Of a stretch of DNA of 64,000 nucleotides, positions 19,596-29,060 are shown piece after piece (the stretch's first letter is position 1; each line of letters opens with the position of its first letter). A program made the position numbers and the translations under genes. The DNA comes from an uncultured Gammaproteobacteria bacterium. Lineage in GTDB: Bacteria > Pseudomonadota > Gammaproteobacteria > Eutrophobiales > Eutrophobiaceae. Where the stretch lies: assembly GCA_943788005.1 (NCBI GenBank), contig CALSOP010000002.1, forward strand, positions 248,001 to 312,000. The letters are read 5' to 3'. The notes under the pieces are model-generated. The model was not told the DNA's origin. It ran no database searches and saw only the letters and a list, made by a program, of their open reading frames with translations.

Positions 19596-22070
19596 ATGAC
19601 TGTGAAACTTTCATCTATATATGATCGTCTTATACTAGATAATCCTATCGCAGTTATTTTTTCATTCCTTTGTATTGTAGCTGTATCACTCTTTTACTCT
19701 TTTGACCTTGAACTCGATGCATCAGGCGAATCACTTATATTAGAGAATGATACGAGCCTAAATTACTACCGCCAGATAAGTCAAAAATATGCATCTGACG
19801 ATTTCATCGTTATTGCTTTCAGACCGACAAAAGAACTTTTATCAGAACAATCTATTAACACCATCCGTGCATTACGCGATGAACTATTAGAACTCAGTAA
19901 CATTGAATCCGTTAGTTCTATTCTTGATGTGCCTATCATTTATGAATCTGGATTGAAACTATCAGAGATCACAGATGAATTGCTGTCACTTGATTCTGCT
20001 GATATAGATTATGACGTTGCATATAAGGAATTCAAATCAAATCCACTCTATAAAGAGTTGATTGTTAGTAAAGACGGAGCAACAACTGCATTACAAGCTT
20101 TATTTAAAAGAGATGCCGAATATGATGCGTTATTAAACCGACGCCAACAGTTGCAAACATCAATTCATGCTTTATCTAATACTGAAATAATTGAACTTGA
20201 AGATATAAAACAAAAAATAAGAATCAAGAATAAATCTCTTTCAAAGACTCGTGAACAGGATATTAAACTAATACGAGAAATAATAGCACGTCAAAAAGAT
20301 CAAGGAGAATTATATCTAGGCGGAATTCCAATGATTACGGTTGACATGATTCAATTTATTAAACATGACCTGGTTGTCTTTGGTAGTGGTGTGTTCATAT
20401 TTCTAGTCTTAATTCTTTCTCTCTTTTTCCATAAAGTTCGCTGGGTATTATTGCCCATGTTGATTTGCGCCATCACAGGTTTAAGCTCAATTGGTTTTAT
20501 GGGTTTCAGCGGATGGGCTATAACGGTTATATCGTCGAACTTCTTATCTATCTTGTTAATTATCACCTTGTCGCTAACAATTCATCTCATCGTACGTTAT
20601 AGAGATCTACAATTGTCATATCCAGCCTCAACACATAAAGAGTTAATCAAGTTAACAACTGCATCAATGGCTCGCCCTTGCTTTTATACGATATTGACGA
20701 CTGCTGTTGCATTTGCCTCACTGGTTGTAAGTGAAATCAGACCAGTAATAGATTTTGGCTGGATTATGGTGATTGGCCTAGCTATAGCATTTATTGTGAG
20801 TTTTACTGTTATGCCAGCGTGTTTAACTCTACTTGGTGGGACTGATGCCCCTTCTCAGAATGACAGAACAAAAGCCATAACGTTAAATCTCGCTAAAATA
20901 GTGCATCGTAATCCTGCTTTTATAATCATTACTTCATTAGTTCTAATGATTTCTATTGGCTATGGTATTTCAATGTTAGAAGTAGAAAACAGATTTATCA
21001 ATAATTTCAAATCTGATACCGAGATATTTCAAGGAATGAAATTAATTGATAGTGAACTAGGGGGCACAATGCCTTTAGACATCATTATTGATCCTGATAA
21101 ATCATTTATAGAAATGAGAGATTCACTCGCAGCTGAAACGAATGAACTGGATGCTTTGTTTTTTGACGAAGAGGGGGAATTAACCGAACCGAATTATTGG
21201 TTGAATCCAACTATGCTGAATAAGGCTAAGTCATTACATGAATATCTGGAGTCACATTCTGTTATAGGCAAGGTAATTTCAATTGTGACATCATTAAGCA
21301 TTGTAGAAAAATTAAACGGTGCGCCCTTTAATGAATTTGAATTAGCCTTAGTGCGAAAACGCATTCCAGATTCAATTGCTGGCGATCTTGTAAGCCCCTA
21401 TCTATCAGATGATTCTAATCAGATACGCTTCAGTATTCGTGTTATTGAGTCTGACCCAAAGTTAAACCGCAAAGAGCTGTTGAATAATATTCATAACTAT
21501 CTAATTGAAAACTTAGGGTTTGAAAATGGTCAAGTACATATGACCGGAATGATGGTGCTCTATAACAACATGTTACAAAGCCTGTATCGCTCACAAATTT
21601 TAACCATAGGTGCTGTTTTTACTGCCATTTTATTTATGTTTATTATTTTATTCAGAAATATCCATCTAGCACTAATTGCCATAGTGCCGAATATATTTTC
21701 AGCAATATTAATCCTTGGCATTATGGGTTGGGCTGGTGTACCACTAGATATGATGACTATAACAATCGCTGCGATAACGATTGGGATTTCCGTCGATAAC
21801 ACCATTCATTATTTACATCGCCTGCAACACGAATACCCTCTTTGCCATGACTTTAAAAAAGCTATCAACCTCTGTCATGGTAGTATTGGTAAAGCTATGT
21901 ACTACACATCTATAGCAATTATGTTTGGTTTTGCATTACTTTCATTTTCTAATTTTATCCCTACGATATACTTCGGTCTGCTAACCAGTTTTGCCATGTT
22001 TGTTGCTTTAATAGGTGATTTATTATTGTTGCCCGCAATTGTATTAGTCATGAAGCCAAAGATCGCATGA
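19596..22070 (+). CDS. RND/MMPL-family exporter (HpnN-like)
   Basis: 824 aa, two TM bundles; ISVDNTIHYLHR; adjacent MlaC-like gene. Confidence 0.85.
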   Translation: MTVKLSSIYDRLILDNPIAVIFSFLCIVAVSLFYSFDLELDASGESLILENDTSLNYYRQISQKYASDDFIVIAFRPTKELLSEQSINTIRALRDELLELSNIESVSSILDVPIIYESGLKLSEITDELLSLDSADIDYDVAYKEFKSNPLYKELIVSKDGATTALQALFKRDAEYDALLNRRQQLQTSIHALSNTEIIELEDIKQKIRIKNKSLSKTREQDIKLIREIIARQKDQGELYLGGIPMITVDMIQFIKHDLVVFGSGVFIFLVLILSLFFHKVRWVLLPMLICAITGLSSIGFMGFSGWAITVISSNFLSILLIITLSLTIHLIVRYRDLQLSYPASTHKELIKLTTASMARPCFYTILTTAVAFASLVVSEIRPVIDFGWIMVIGLAIAFIVSFTVMPACLTLLGGTDAPSQNDRTKAITLNLAKIVHRNPAFIIITSLVLMISIGYGISMLEVENRFINNFKSDTEIFQGMKLIDSELGGTMPLDIIIDPDKSFIEMRDSLAAETNELDALFFDEEGELTEPNYWLNPTMLNKAKSLHEYLESHSVIGKVISIVTSLSIVEKLNGAPFNEFELALVRKRIPDSIAGDLVSPYLSDDSNQIRFSIRVIESDPKLNRKELLNNIHNYLIENLGFENGQVHMTGMMVLYNNMLQSLYRSQILTIGAVFTAILFMFIILFRNIHLALIAIVPNIFSAILILGIMGWAGVPLDMMTITIAAITIGISVDNTIHYLHRLQHEYPLCHDFKKAINLCHGSIGKAMYYTSIAIMFGFALLSFSNFIPTIYFGLLTSFAMFVALIGDLLLLPAIVLVMKPKIA

Positions 22071-22088
22071 ACTTGTTCTTAGCTTCAA

Positions 22089-22550
22089 ATGAATAGAATT
22101 TTTTATATGCTTATGAGCATAATAATCGGCCTGATGAGTGCAAACATAGCTCATTCAGAAATAGACTCGTCGATAACACCAGAGAAGTTAGAATTTCACG
22201 TTGTCTATAGCAAAGATTTACGCGACATCATGCAGCGATTAAACCAATTAGTTTATAAAAAAGAGTTAGGTGAACTAAATAAACAAGAGATACGAAAACG
22301 ACACATGGAAGAATTAGTCTATACCGTTAATGAATTAGGTTATGCCGCAATATTTTTACAGGAGGCATTGCCGGGTTTTGATTTAAGTACAGAAGAAAAA
22401 GATATTTTTCATGCAATCGCTATACAATTACAGAAAGAAGCCGAAAATATTAAAAAGATGGCTGAACAAGATGATACGGTTAATATGGAGCGTTCCTATA
22501 AGCGGCTAAATGACACCTGTTCTGCGTGCCATGAACTATTTCGATTCTGA
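22089..22550 (+). CDS. Cytochrome c'-like four-helix heme protein
   Basis: Signal peptide; C-terminal CSACHELFRF. Confidence 0.7.
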   Translation: MNRIFYMLMSIIIGLMSANIAHSEIDSSITPEKLEFHVVYSKDLRDIMQRLNQLVYKKELGELNKQEIRKRHMEELVYTVNELGYAAIFLQEALPGFDLSTEEKDIFHAIAIQLQKEAENIKKMAEQDDTVNMERSYKRLNDTCSACHELFRF

Positions 22551-22575
22551 ATAAACTTAATACTAGTAACAATAC

Positions 22576-23298
22576 TTACCAATTTTCAAGCGCAGTACGA
22601 AGGTCAACTTCAAATGTCCAAGCTGTTTTAGCTTGCTTGTACAAGTACTCATAAGCATCCACTATGCCTTCAATACTGATCATGCCTTCATCACCTAACT
22701 TATCTGCATACTCCCTAAAATTTACATTGGCTTTTTCACCATTAATTAAACCATCTATGACAACATGCCCCACATGAATACCTTCCGCCCCAACTTCTTT
22801 TGCCATTGCCTGAGCTAGCGTCCTTAATGCTGCCTTGGATGCATTAAAAGCTGAAAAACCAGCACGTCCACGTAGCGAAGCACTGGCACCCGTAAATATA
22901 ATTGTTCCTGTGTGATTGGCTTGCATACGCCGAACCGCTTCACGGCCAAATAAAAAGCCACCGTAACAACATGCCTTCCATGCATCTTCAAAATAATCAG
23001 CTTTCATATCTAAAATACGGCCCGGAAAATTATTTCCAACATTATAAATTGCGATATCGGCAGGTCCTATTCCACTAGCTGCATCAAATAAGCTGATAAT
23101 CTGTTCTTCATCAGTGCTATCAACTACATAGGGTGTGGCCACACCTCCTGCTGCTTCAATAGCAGAAACGACAGCGTCTAACTTAGACTTTGTTCGCCCG
23201 GCTACGACAATATGTTTACCTAATGATGAAAAACGCTTACAAAGCGCACCGCCTAATCCATCTTCAGGTCCAACGCCGATGATGATCGCTGTATTCAT
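22576..23298 (-). CDS. Short-chain dehydrogenase/reductase
   Basis: IIGVGPEDGLGGALCKRFSSLG Rossmann motif; FSAFNASKAALRTLAQ active-site-like region. Confidence 0.88.
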   Translation of the reverse strand: MNTAIIIGVGPEDGLGGALCKRFSSLGKHIVVAGRTKSKLDAVVSAIEAAGGVATPYVVDSTDEEQIISLFDAASGIGPADIAIYNVGNNFPGRILDMKADYFEDAWKACCYGGFLFGREAVRRMQANHTGTIIFTGASASLRGRAGFSAFNASKAALRTLAQAMAKEVGAEGIHVGHVVIDGLINGEKANVNFREYADKLGDEGMISIEGIVDAYEYLYKQAKTAWTFEVDLRTALENW

Positions 23299-23403
23299 TA
23301 ATTTATCCTTTCGTTAGTGTAGGGATGAGGAATATAGCTGTGTTCTTAGGAGATGTTAAGACACAGGCTCTGTGCACCATCATATACTTTAAAAAAATGA
23401 TGT

Positions 23404-23457
23404 GCCCCGGAATGATAACTCTGGACACTGGATTGAGAAAATCTATCTCACCATCTA
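23404..23457 (+). other. Degenerate att-like site plus remnant of a serine-recombinase 3' tail
   Basis: CCCGGAATGATAACTCTGGACACTGG vs CCCGGAAGGATAAATCTGGGCACTGG at 26311-26336 (23/26); frame reads RNDNSGHWIEKIYLTI*. Confidence 0.5.
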
Positions 23458-23507
23458 ATAAACTATCATTTAGTCTGTATAAAATTTCACTTAACTTGTT
23501 AATACCT

Positions 23508-24431
23508 TCACAGCTTAATATTATTGAATGTATCGCAGCTATCCATATCGCCGCTTTCCAAGCCGATCTTAAACCACTTGACCCGTTGCTCTGAACTACC
23601 GTGAGTAAAAGAATCTGGACTTACATGTCCTTGGGACTGTTTCTGTAAGGTGTCATCTCCAATCGCACTAGCTGCAGTCAAACCTTCTTCAATATCGCCA
23701 ACTTCAAGTAATTGTCTTGTGTTATTAGCATGGCTGGCCCAAACACCTGCGAGACAATCAGCTTGTAATTCTTGTAAAACAGAAAGCTTGTTTCCTTCAA
23801 CTTTATTTAGTTTGCTTCTCGCTGCATGTACCTTTTTGGATGTGCCTTCAAGAGTTTGAATATGGTGGCCTACTTCGTGAGCAATAACATAAGCTTGCGC
23901 AAAGTCACCGGGCGCTTTGAAACGATTCTTCAGTTGATCATAAAACCCCAAATCGATATAGACTTGTTGATCAGTTGGACAGTAGAAAGGACCCATGGCT
24001 GATTGCGCCATACCACAAGCAGATTTTACAGCGTCTCTAAACAAAACCAGAGTTGGTTCCTGATAGGTTTTTCCTTTCTTTTGAAATAAGGTATTCCACG
24101 TCTCTTCAGTATCCGCCAGAATCACAGAAACAAAATCTACTAATTCTTTCTCCGCCGCACTCTCCTGAATCGGCCGCTTTGAAGTGCTACTAACGGTGCT
24201 GACTGGTTGCAGTCCGAAAATACTTAGCATACTACCTAGGTTACCTGTCAATAAGCCATAACCACCGACACACGCTACTAGTATTACTGTTCCTTTAAGA
24301 CCGAGAAACTTAAATAACATCGGAAGTAAACGAATCAATCCACCACCACCGTTCCCACCACTCAGTCGAGAAGCACGCATGCTGCGTCGATCTTCCACAT
24401 TGCTACTTTTACGATTTCCACGCCAACGCAT
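23508..24431 (-). CDS. ypfJ: YpfJ-type neutral zinc metallopeptidase
   Basis: MRWRGNRKSSNVEDRR start, AYVIAHEVGHHIQTLEG, LQADCLAGVWA. Confidence 0.93.
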   Translation of the reverse strand: MRWRGNRKSSNVEDRRSMRASRLSGGNGGGGLIRLLPMLFKFLGLKGTVILVACVGGYGLLTGNLGSMLSIFGLQPVSTVSSTSKRPIQESAAEKELVDFVSVILADTEETWNTLFQKKGKTYQEPTLVLFRDAVKSACGMAQSAMGPFYCPTDQQVYIDLGFYDQLKNRFKAPGDFAQAYVIAHEVGHHIQTLEGTSKKVHAARSKLNKVEGNKLSVLQELQADCLAGVWASHANNTRQLLEVGDIEEGLTAASAIGDDTLQKQSQGHVSPDSFTHGSSEQRVKWFKIGLESGDMDSCDTFNNIKL

Positions 24432-24527
24432 AATTATTTTCCTAACAAGCTAAATTGTGAATATAAATACCGTTGATAAACTAACAGAAATATTAATCCA
24501 TAGAAAAAAAACTGGCAGCGAATGAAA

Positions 24528-24570
24528 TGCCGCGCCATGAAGGGCTCGAACCTCCGCCGCCTGTTTCGTA
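24528..24570 (-). pseudogene. Partial tRNA-Arg(ACG)-like 3' half (att remnant)
   Basis: TGCCGCGCCATGAAGGGCTCGAACCTCCGCCGCCTGTTTCGTA aligns with the tRNA-Arg 3' half at 32113-32156; no 5' half follows. Confidence 0.7.
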
Positions 24571-24626
24571 AATAATTACTCTAATTACTAATTTCTTATA
24601 TTAATTAGCTGTTTATCTTTATGAAG

Positions 24627-24699
24627 TGTCCCATAACTTATAAAGTTATCATTTGACAAGAATTTGAAGTTAATCATACAACCCTTCTACTATGGGACA
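24627..24699. repeat. 73-bp segment bounded by 9-bp inverted repeats TGTCCCATA/TATGGGACA
   Basis: Direct reading. Confidence 0.5.
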
Positions 24700-24904
24700 A
24701 TTTTGTGGTCTAAGTTGACACCTTATCAAGGACAAAAGCTGCAATTACTTTTTCTGGATGGGCTTCCCATTCACAGGTACCCTGCAAATGCCAGATTTCC
24801 ATTGAGATATCATGCTTAATTCCTAGCTCAGGTACTGAGAAATTTATCCTTTAATCAAATTTAATAGTAAACTGTTTATGATTTAATTTATCTACGCTGT
24901 AGCA

Positions 24905-26239
24905 ATGCCCACGGGGAAATATATGTCAAATTTTAAAACTATTGGCCGTTATAAAATTGAAGAAAAGATCGGGGAAGGATCATACGGCCTTGTTTTCCGG
25001 GGCCAAGATCCGCTATTGCAAAGAGACGTTGCTATCAAGGTCGCAAAAATCAATACGAATTCACCTGAAGAAACACAGGAGCTTGCAAAAGCTTTCTACA
25101 ACGAGGCACAGATAGCGGGGAATTTCACCCACACGAATATTGTAACGGTTTTCGATGTTGGTAGAGATAACGGTATGGACTATCTTGTCATGGAGTTGGT
25201 GCCAGGACGGCCTCTTGATGATTATTTTAGTGATACGGGTATTGAGAGCGTAGAAGAATGCATCGATATCATTCATAAGTGTTGCGTAGCTTTAGATTTC
25301 GTTCACTTTCACGGGATCATCCATCGTGATATCAAGCCGGGCAATATAATATATAACCGACCTCAAGGCTTGGTGAAGTTAACGGATTTCGGTATTTCTC
25401 ACTACTTAGAATCCAAGGATCTTGTCACAAATGCAGGCACACTTGCCTATATGGCACCCGAACATTTTCTTGAAGCTCGCGATATCACTATCCTAACCGA
25501 TATCTTTGCACTGGGATGCACCATGTATAAAATGTTAACTGGAAAAAGGCCATTCGATGGAAATTCGAAAACATTAGTCAACCAAATCCTCTATGAAGCT
25601 CCCACGCCATTATGGGGACTTAGGCCAGATATACCAGATGATATTTGTGAAATCGTAGAAAAAGCAATGGCAAAACAGGATGCAGACCGATATCAATCCG
25701 CATTGGAATTTGCCGCTGATCTTATAATGGCTCATAACAAAATCGAACTTGAGAAAACCCAAAGTAGGAAATCTGTTTCGTGGCCACCTGAATTACAGTA
25801 CTACACTAACTTTAGACAGAATGACTGGTTTCGCTATTTTTCGCCTGATCAGATACAACAATTACTGCAAATTGGGTCAGTTAAAATAGTTCCTGATGGT
25901 TATGCCATCATCACGGAAGGAGAAGTCAGCCAAGAGTTCTTTCTGCTAATAGAAGGCCAGGTAATGGTTATGAAAAAAGGGGTTAATATCAGCTTACTTG
26001 AGAGCGGTGCTTGTTTCGGTGATACAAGCTTGCTTGGTGAAACAACACAACGTACCGCCAGCGTAAAAGCTATAGGCAGTGTGACACTCTGGATTATTGA
26101 TTCAAACAAAATAGAAAGCCTATCAGCAGAGAACCGCGCGTCTCTGTTCAAGACCCTGCTGGGAGTTTCTATGGAACGTCTCGAAGAACTTACCGGGGAT
26201 GTAGCTACCTTTATAGAAGGTTCTGATTTACAGATATAA
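24905..26239 (+). CDS. Ser/Thr protein kinase fused to a C-terminal cyclic-nucleotide-binding domain
   Basis: IGEGSYGLVFRG, AIKVAK, HRDIKPGNIIYN, LTDFGIS, YMAPEH; C-terminal IITEGEVSQEFFLLIEGQVMVM...FGDTSLLGETTQRTASVKA. Likely true start at internal ATG (MSNFKTIGRYKIEEKIGEG). Confidence 0.93.
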   Translation: MPTGKYMSNFKTIGRYKIEEKIGEGSYGLVFRGQDPLLQRDVAIKVAKINTNSPEETQELAKAFYNEAQIAGNFTHTNIVTVFDVGRDNGMDYLVMELVPGRPLDDYFSDTGIESVEECIDIIHKCCVALDFVHFHGIIHRDIKPGNIIYNRPQGLVKLTDFGISHYLESKDLVTNAGTLAYMAPEHFLEARDITILTDIFALGCTMYKMLTGKRPFDGNSKTLVNQILYEAPTPLWGLRPDIPDDICEIVEKAMAKQDADRYQSALEFAADLIMAHNKIELEKTQSRKSVSWPPELQYYTNFRQNDWFRYFSPDQIQQLLQIGSVKIVPDGYAIITEGEVSQEFFLLIEGQVMVMKKGVNISLLESGACFGDTSLLGETTQRTASVKAIGSVTLWIIDSNKIESLSAENRASLFKTLLGVSMERLEELTGDVATFIEGSDLQI

Positions 26240-26303
26240 TTAAAATACTCACGCAATTTAATAATAAAAAGTAATCAAAGTTCCACTCTGATACCAAGTG
26301 AAA

Positions 26304-26321
26304 TGGCGCGCCCGGAAGGAT
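26304..26321. repeat. attL, 18-bp exact copy of the tRNA-Arg 3' end
   Basis: TGGCGCGCCCGGAAGGAT; identity begins exactly at the CCA-encoding end. Confidence 0.8.
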
Positions 26322-26392
26322 AAATCTGGGCACTGGGAAGAATTACTGGTTATTAATATTTAAAATTTCAGCTTATGTGATACATTATAATT

Positions 26393-26428
26393 TATTGAAC
26401 AGACAGCCATTATTGAACAGACAGCCAA
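26393..26428. repeat. Tandem 18-bp repeat (2 units)
   Basis: TATTGAACAGACAGCCAT / TATTGAACAGACAGCCAA. Confidence 0.85.
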
Positions 26429-26511
26429 TAGTTAATGCAATCATTTAACATGCCTGTATGTTCTGTTATTAAATAAACTAATTATCCTCAAAAATAATTC
26501 AAGAGTAAAAA

Positions 26512-27615
26512 ATGGAAGCAATAGAGAAATCTTTTTCAAAAATCCCCGTCCAGGCAAGCCGCTCGTATACCACAAAAAATTTCAATGAAACTTTTGGCGA
26601 GATTTTTCTGAGAAAAAACATTCACACCCATTTAATTGAAAACAGCAAGTTTAACTCAAAATTACTCTCGTATGATGAGGGTTATCAGGCAAACCAAGCG
26701 AACTCAGAGCGTTTTATTAAACATATGAGTGAAATTGTTGAGATGTTAAAATCCAAATACCCCAAAGGTGCTAAATTAGTAGAAGTAGGCTGTGGGAAAG
26801 GCGACTTTGTTGAATTTATTCAGAATGATGGCTACTTCAAAATAACAGGATATGATGCTGCTTATCAGGGCAAAAACCCTGCTATACAAAATACGTTTCT
26901 AGACTCAAATTCAAAAATTACTGCAGATTTAGTTATTCTGCGTCATGTACTAGAACATATTCATAAACCTCACCATTTCTTGAGAATGCTCGCTGATATT
27001 TTTTCAACAAGCGATATTTACATAGAAGTTCCAGAGACGGATTGGATTTTTGAAAATGAGGTTTTTTTTGACATAACCTATGAACATGTAAACTATTTCA
27101 ATAAAGACTCAATAAGTAATTTATTCAAAAACATTATTGATACTGGAGTTCTTTTTGAAAGGCAATATCTATATTTATTAGCTGACATACAGTCACTTAA
27201 CTACCATGACTTATGTAAAAACTATGATGACCAATCATCATGGGAGCCAGTTAAATTAGAAAAATTATTTTCTAATTTTTTTAATCAAATAGAGAAAATA
27301 ACTGCTGACGACATATCTGGTAAGAAAGATATTTACATATGGGGAGCATCAACCAAAGGAGTTATGTTCTGCCACCATCTAAGCAATCTTTACCCAAGCT
27401 TATTCAATAGAGTAAAAGGAGCCATTGATATAAACCCTTTGAAGAGTGGACAATATATGCCATCAACCAAATTACCAATATACAGCTTTGAAAATTTTGC
27501 GGATATGAATAAAGGAAATGAAATAATATTAGTTTCAAACCCGAATTATCATTCAGAAATTTATGATATGTTAAAATCGAAAAATAACAAGGAACCCCTG
27601 CTTCTAGACCTGTAG
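26512..27615 (+). CDS. Class I SAM methyltransferase with C-terminal C-methyltransferase-like domain
   Basis: LVEVGCGKGDFVEFI, LRHVLEHIHKPHHFL, IYIWGASTKGVMF. Confidence 0.8.
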   Translation: MEAIEKSFSKIPVQASRSYTTKNFNETFGEIFLRKNIHTHLIENSKFNSKLLSYDEGYQANQANSERFIKHMSEIVEMLKSKYPKGAKLVEVGCGKGDFVEFIQNDGYFKITGYDAAYQGKNPAIQNTFLDSNSKITADLVILRHVLEHIHKPHHFLRMLADIFSTSDIYIEVPETDWIFENEVFFDITYEHVNYFNKDSISNLFKNIIDTGVLFERQYLYLLADIQSLNYHDLCKNYDDQSSWEPVKLEKLFSNFFNQIEKITADDISGKKDIYIWGASTKGVMFCHHLSNLYPSLFNRVKGAIDINPLKSGQYMPSTKLPIYSFENFADMNKGNEIILVSNPNYHSEIYDMLKSKNNKEPLLLDL

Positions 27616-27922
27616 CTTAAATCCACTAGTATTGTAACTTTAATATCACCCATATCTGCTTCTAAAACAGCGCACTCCGCAAAAGTTATTTAGCTCTTTA
27701 ATTATTTTTAACCCCGTATATGTAACACGGGGGGCTCCAAATACATAAAAACCTTACTATTTCACTTATCACCATATATATCAATAACTTGCAATAATTA
27801 GGCGCTTCAAAGCCCCTTCCACTCAGCTTAAATGCAGTCATATTTCGGAATTGTGCTTGACTGGATTATGCTCACTAGTGTACTTTCTGGGTATATTCAG
27901 AATTAACGCAGGAGTATTTAAT

Positions 27923-28504
27923 ATGATTAACACGATTCTCACGCCCGACGAGGCAGCAAAAGCACGACATTCTTTGGGGCTATCCCAAAATCATGTGGCC
28001 AAGGCAACCAACATCAGCCGCACCACGCTGGCGCTATTCGAGGTCAAAAAATACCTCCTGAGTGATGCGCAATTGCTCGCCCTTAAGGATTACTTTGGAA
28101 CATCAGGCTATGTCTTCGATGAAACTGAGTCGCTCTCCTCGCCCGAGTTACCAACACACAGTGAGCCTAAAGAGGTAGGGCTGCGTTTAATGGATGGCTT
28201 CGCTATTCCTGACGACATTGATGAGAACGTCATTGAGGATGCATTAGGTGAATATGAGCACAATGAAACCGAGATTGATGCACTGCTGACATCACATGCC
28301 GGAGCTCACTGGTTCAGTGGCGATGCTAAACAGGACGGCGTCAATCGATTGCAAGTTTTGATGTCTAAAAATTATTTGTTAATACAGCAACTACAAGGAC
28401 GCGAGCGATTAGCGTCGATAGCCCTGACTGATGAAATCGATCCTGAACAGATCACTAACGGTGAGTTGTTAAAACATGCGCTGAACACGCACGAGGTCAG
28501 TTAA
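27923..28504 (+). CDS. XRE-family HTH protein
   Basis: ARHSLGLSQNHVAKATNISRTTLALFE; RBS gcaggag upstream of ATG 27923 (ORF track start 27851). Confidence 0.8.
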   Translation: MINTILTPDEAAKARHSLGLSQNHVAKATNISRTTLALFEVKKYLLSDAQLLALKDYFGTSGYVFDETESLSSPELPTHSEPKEVGLRLMDGFAIPDDIDENVIEDALGEYEHNETEIDALLTSHAGAHWFSGDAKQDGVNRLQVLMSKNYLLIQQLQGRERLASIALTDEIDPEQITNGELLKHALNTHEVS

Positions 28505-28529
28505 GCAATGTATAACAAGGGGTTAAGCC

Positions 28530-29057
28530 ATGACAGCTAGACAGAAAAAACAGATTGCAGAGCGGTTACGTTCCGCACGCGAAAAACTGGAAATCACACA
28601 AACTGCATTGGCTAAACAATCAAAGGTTGGCCGTAGTGCCATTGTGCATTATGAAAACGCGCAGGCAATTCCCGGCGGGATGGAGCTCATCAAGTTATGC
28701 AAAGTTTTGGATATCACGCCCAACTATATCCTGAGTGGCACTGAGCAATTTCGGACGTCTCAGGAGCCTGAAACAGCTTTATTAAGTGATGACATGGTGA
28801 CTATGTTTTTCCGAGTCGCCATGTGTTTAACAAGCCTCAGCCCGGAAATCAGAGAAAGTGTTTCTTCGCTATTGATGACTTTGGTTAAACAAAAAATGAG
28901 TAATAAAGATTATGCGGACTTCATTGCGATGACAGACAACATTGCACAAGATATGAACGAAGCAGGGCTTGATTTTGAAAAAATATTCGACCAAATGGAT
29001 AACGATATTGATCTCGACAAGCTCAATAAACGCCTTGAGAAAAAGACAAAAAAATAA
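28530..29057 (+). CDS. XRE/Cro-CI-like repressor
   Basis: LRSAREKLEITQTALAKQSKVGRSAIVHYENAQAIP. Confidence 0.85.
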   Translation: MTARQKKQIAERLRSAREKLEITQTALAKQSKVGRSAIVHYENAQAIPGGMELIKLCKVLDITPNYILSGTEQFRTSQEPETALLSDDMVTMFFRVAMCLTSLSPEIRESVSSLLMTLVKQKMSNKDYADFIAMTDNIAQDMNEAGLDFEKIFDQMDNDIDLDKLNKRLEKKTKK

Positions 29058-29060
29058 AGC

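Noticed and set aside
24528-24570. Functional tRNA gene
   Set aside because: Only the 3' half (anticodon loop to 3' end) is present and the CCA end is mutated; treated as an att remnant.
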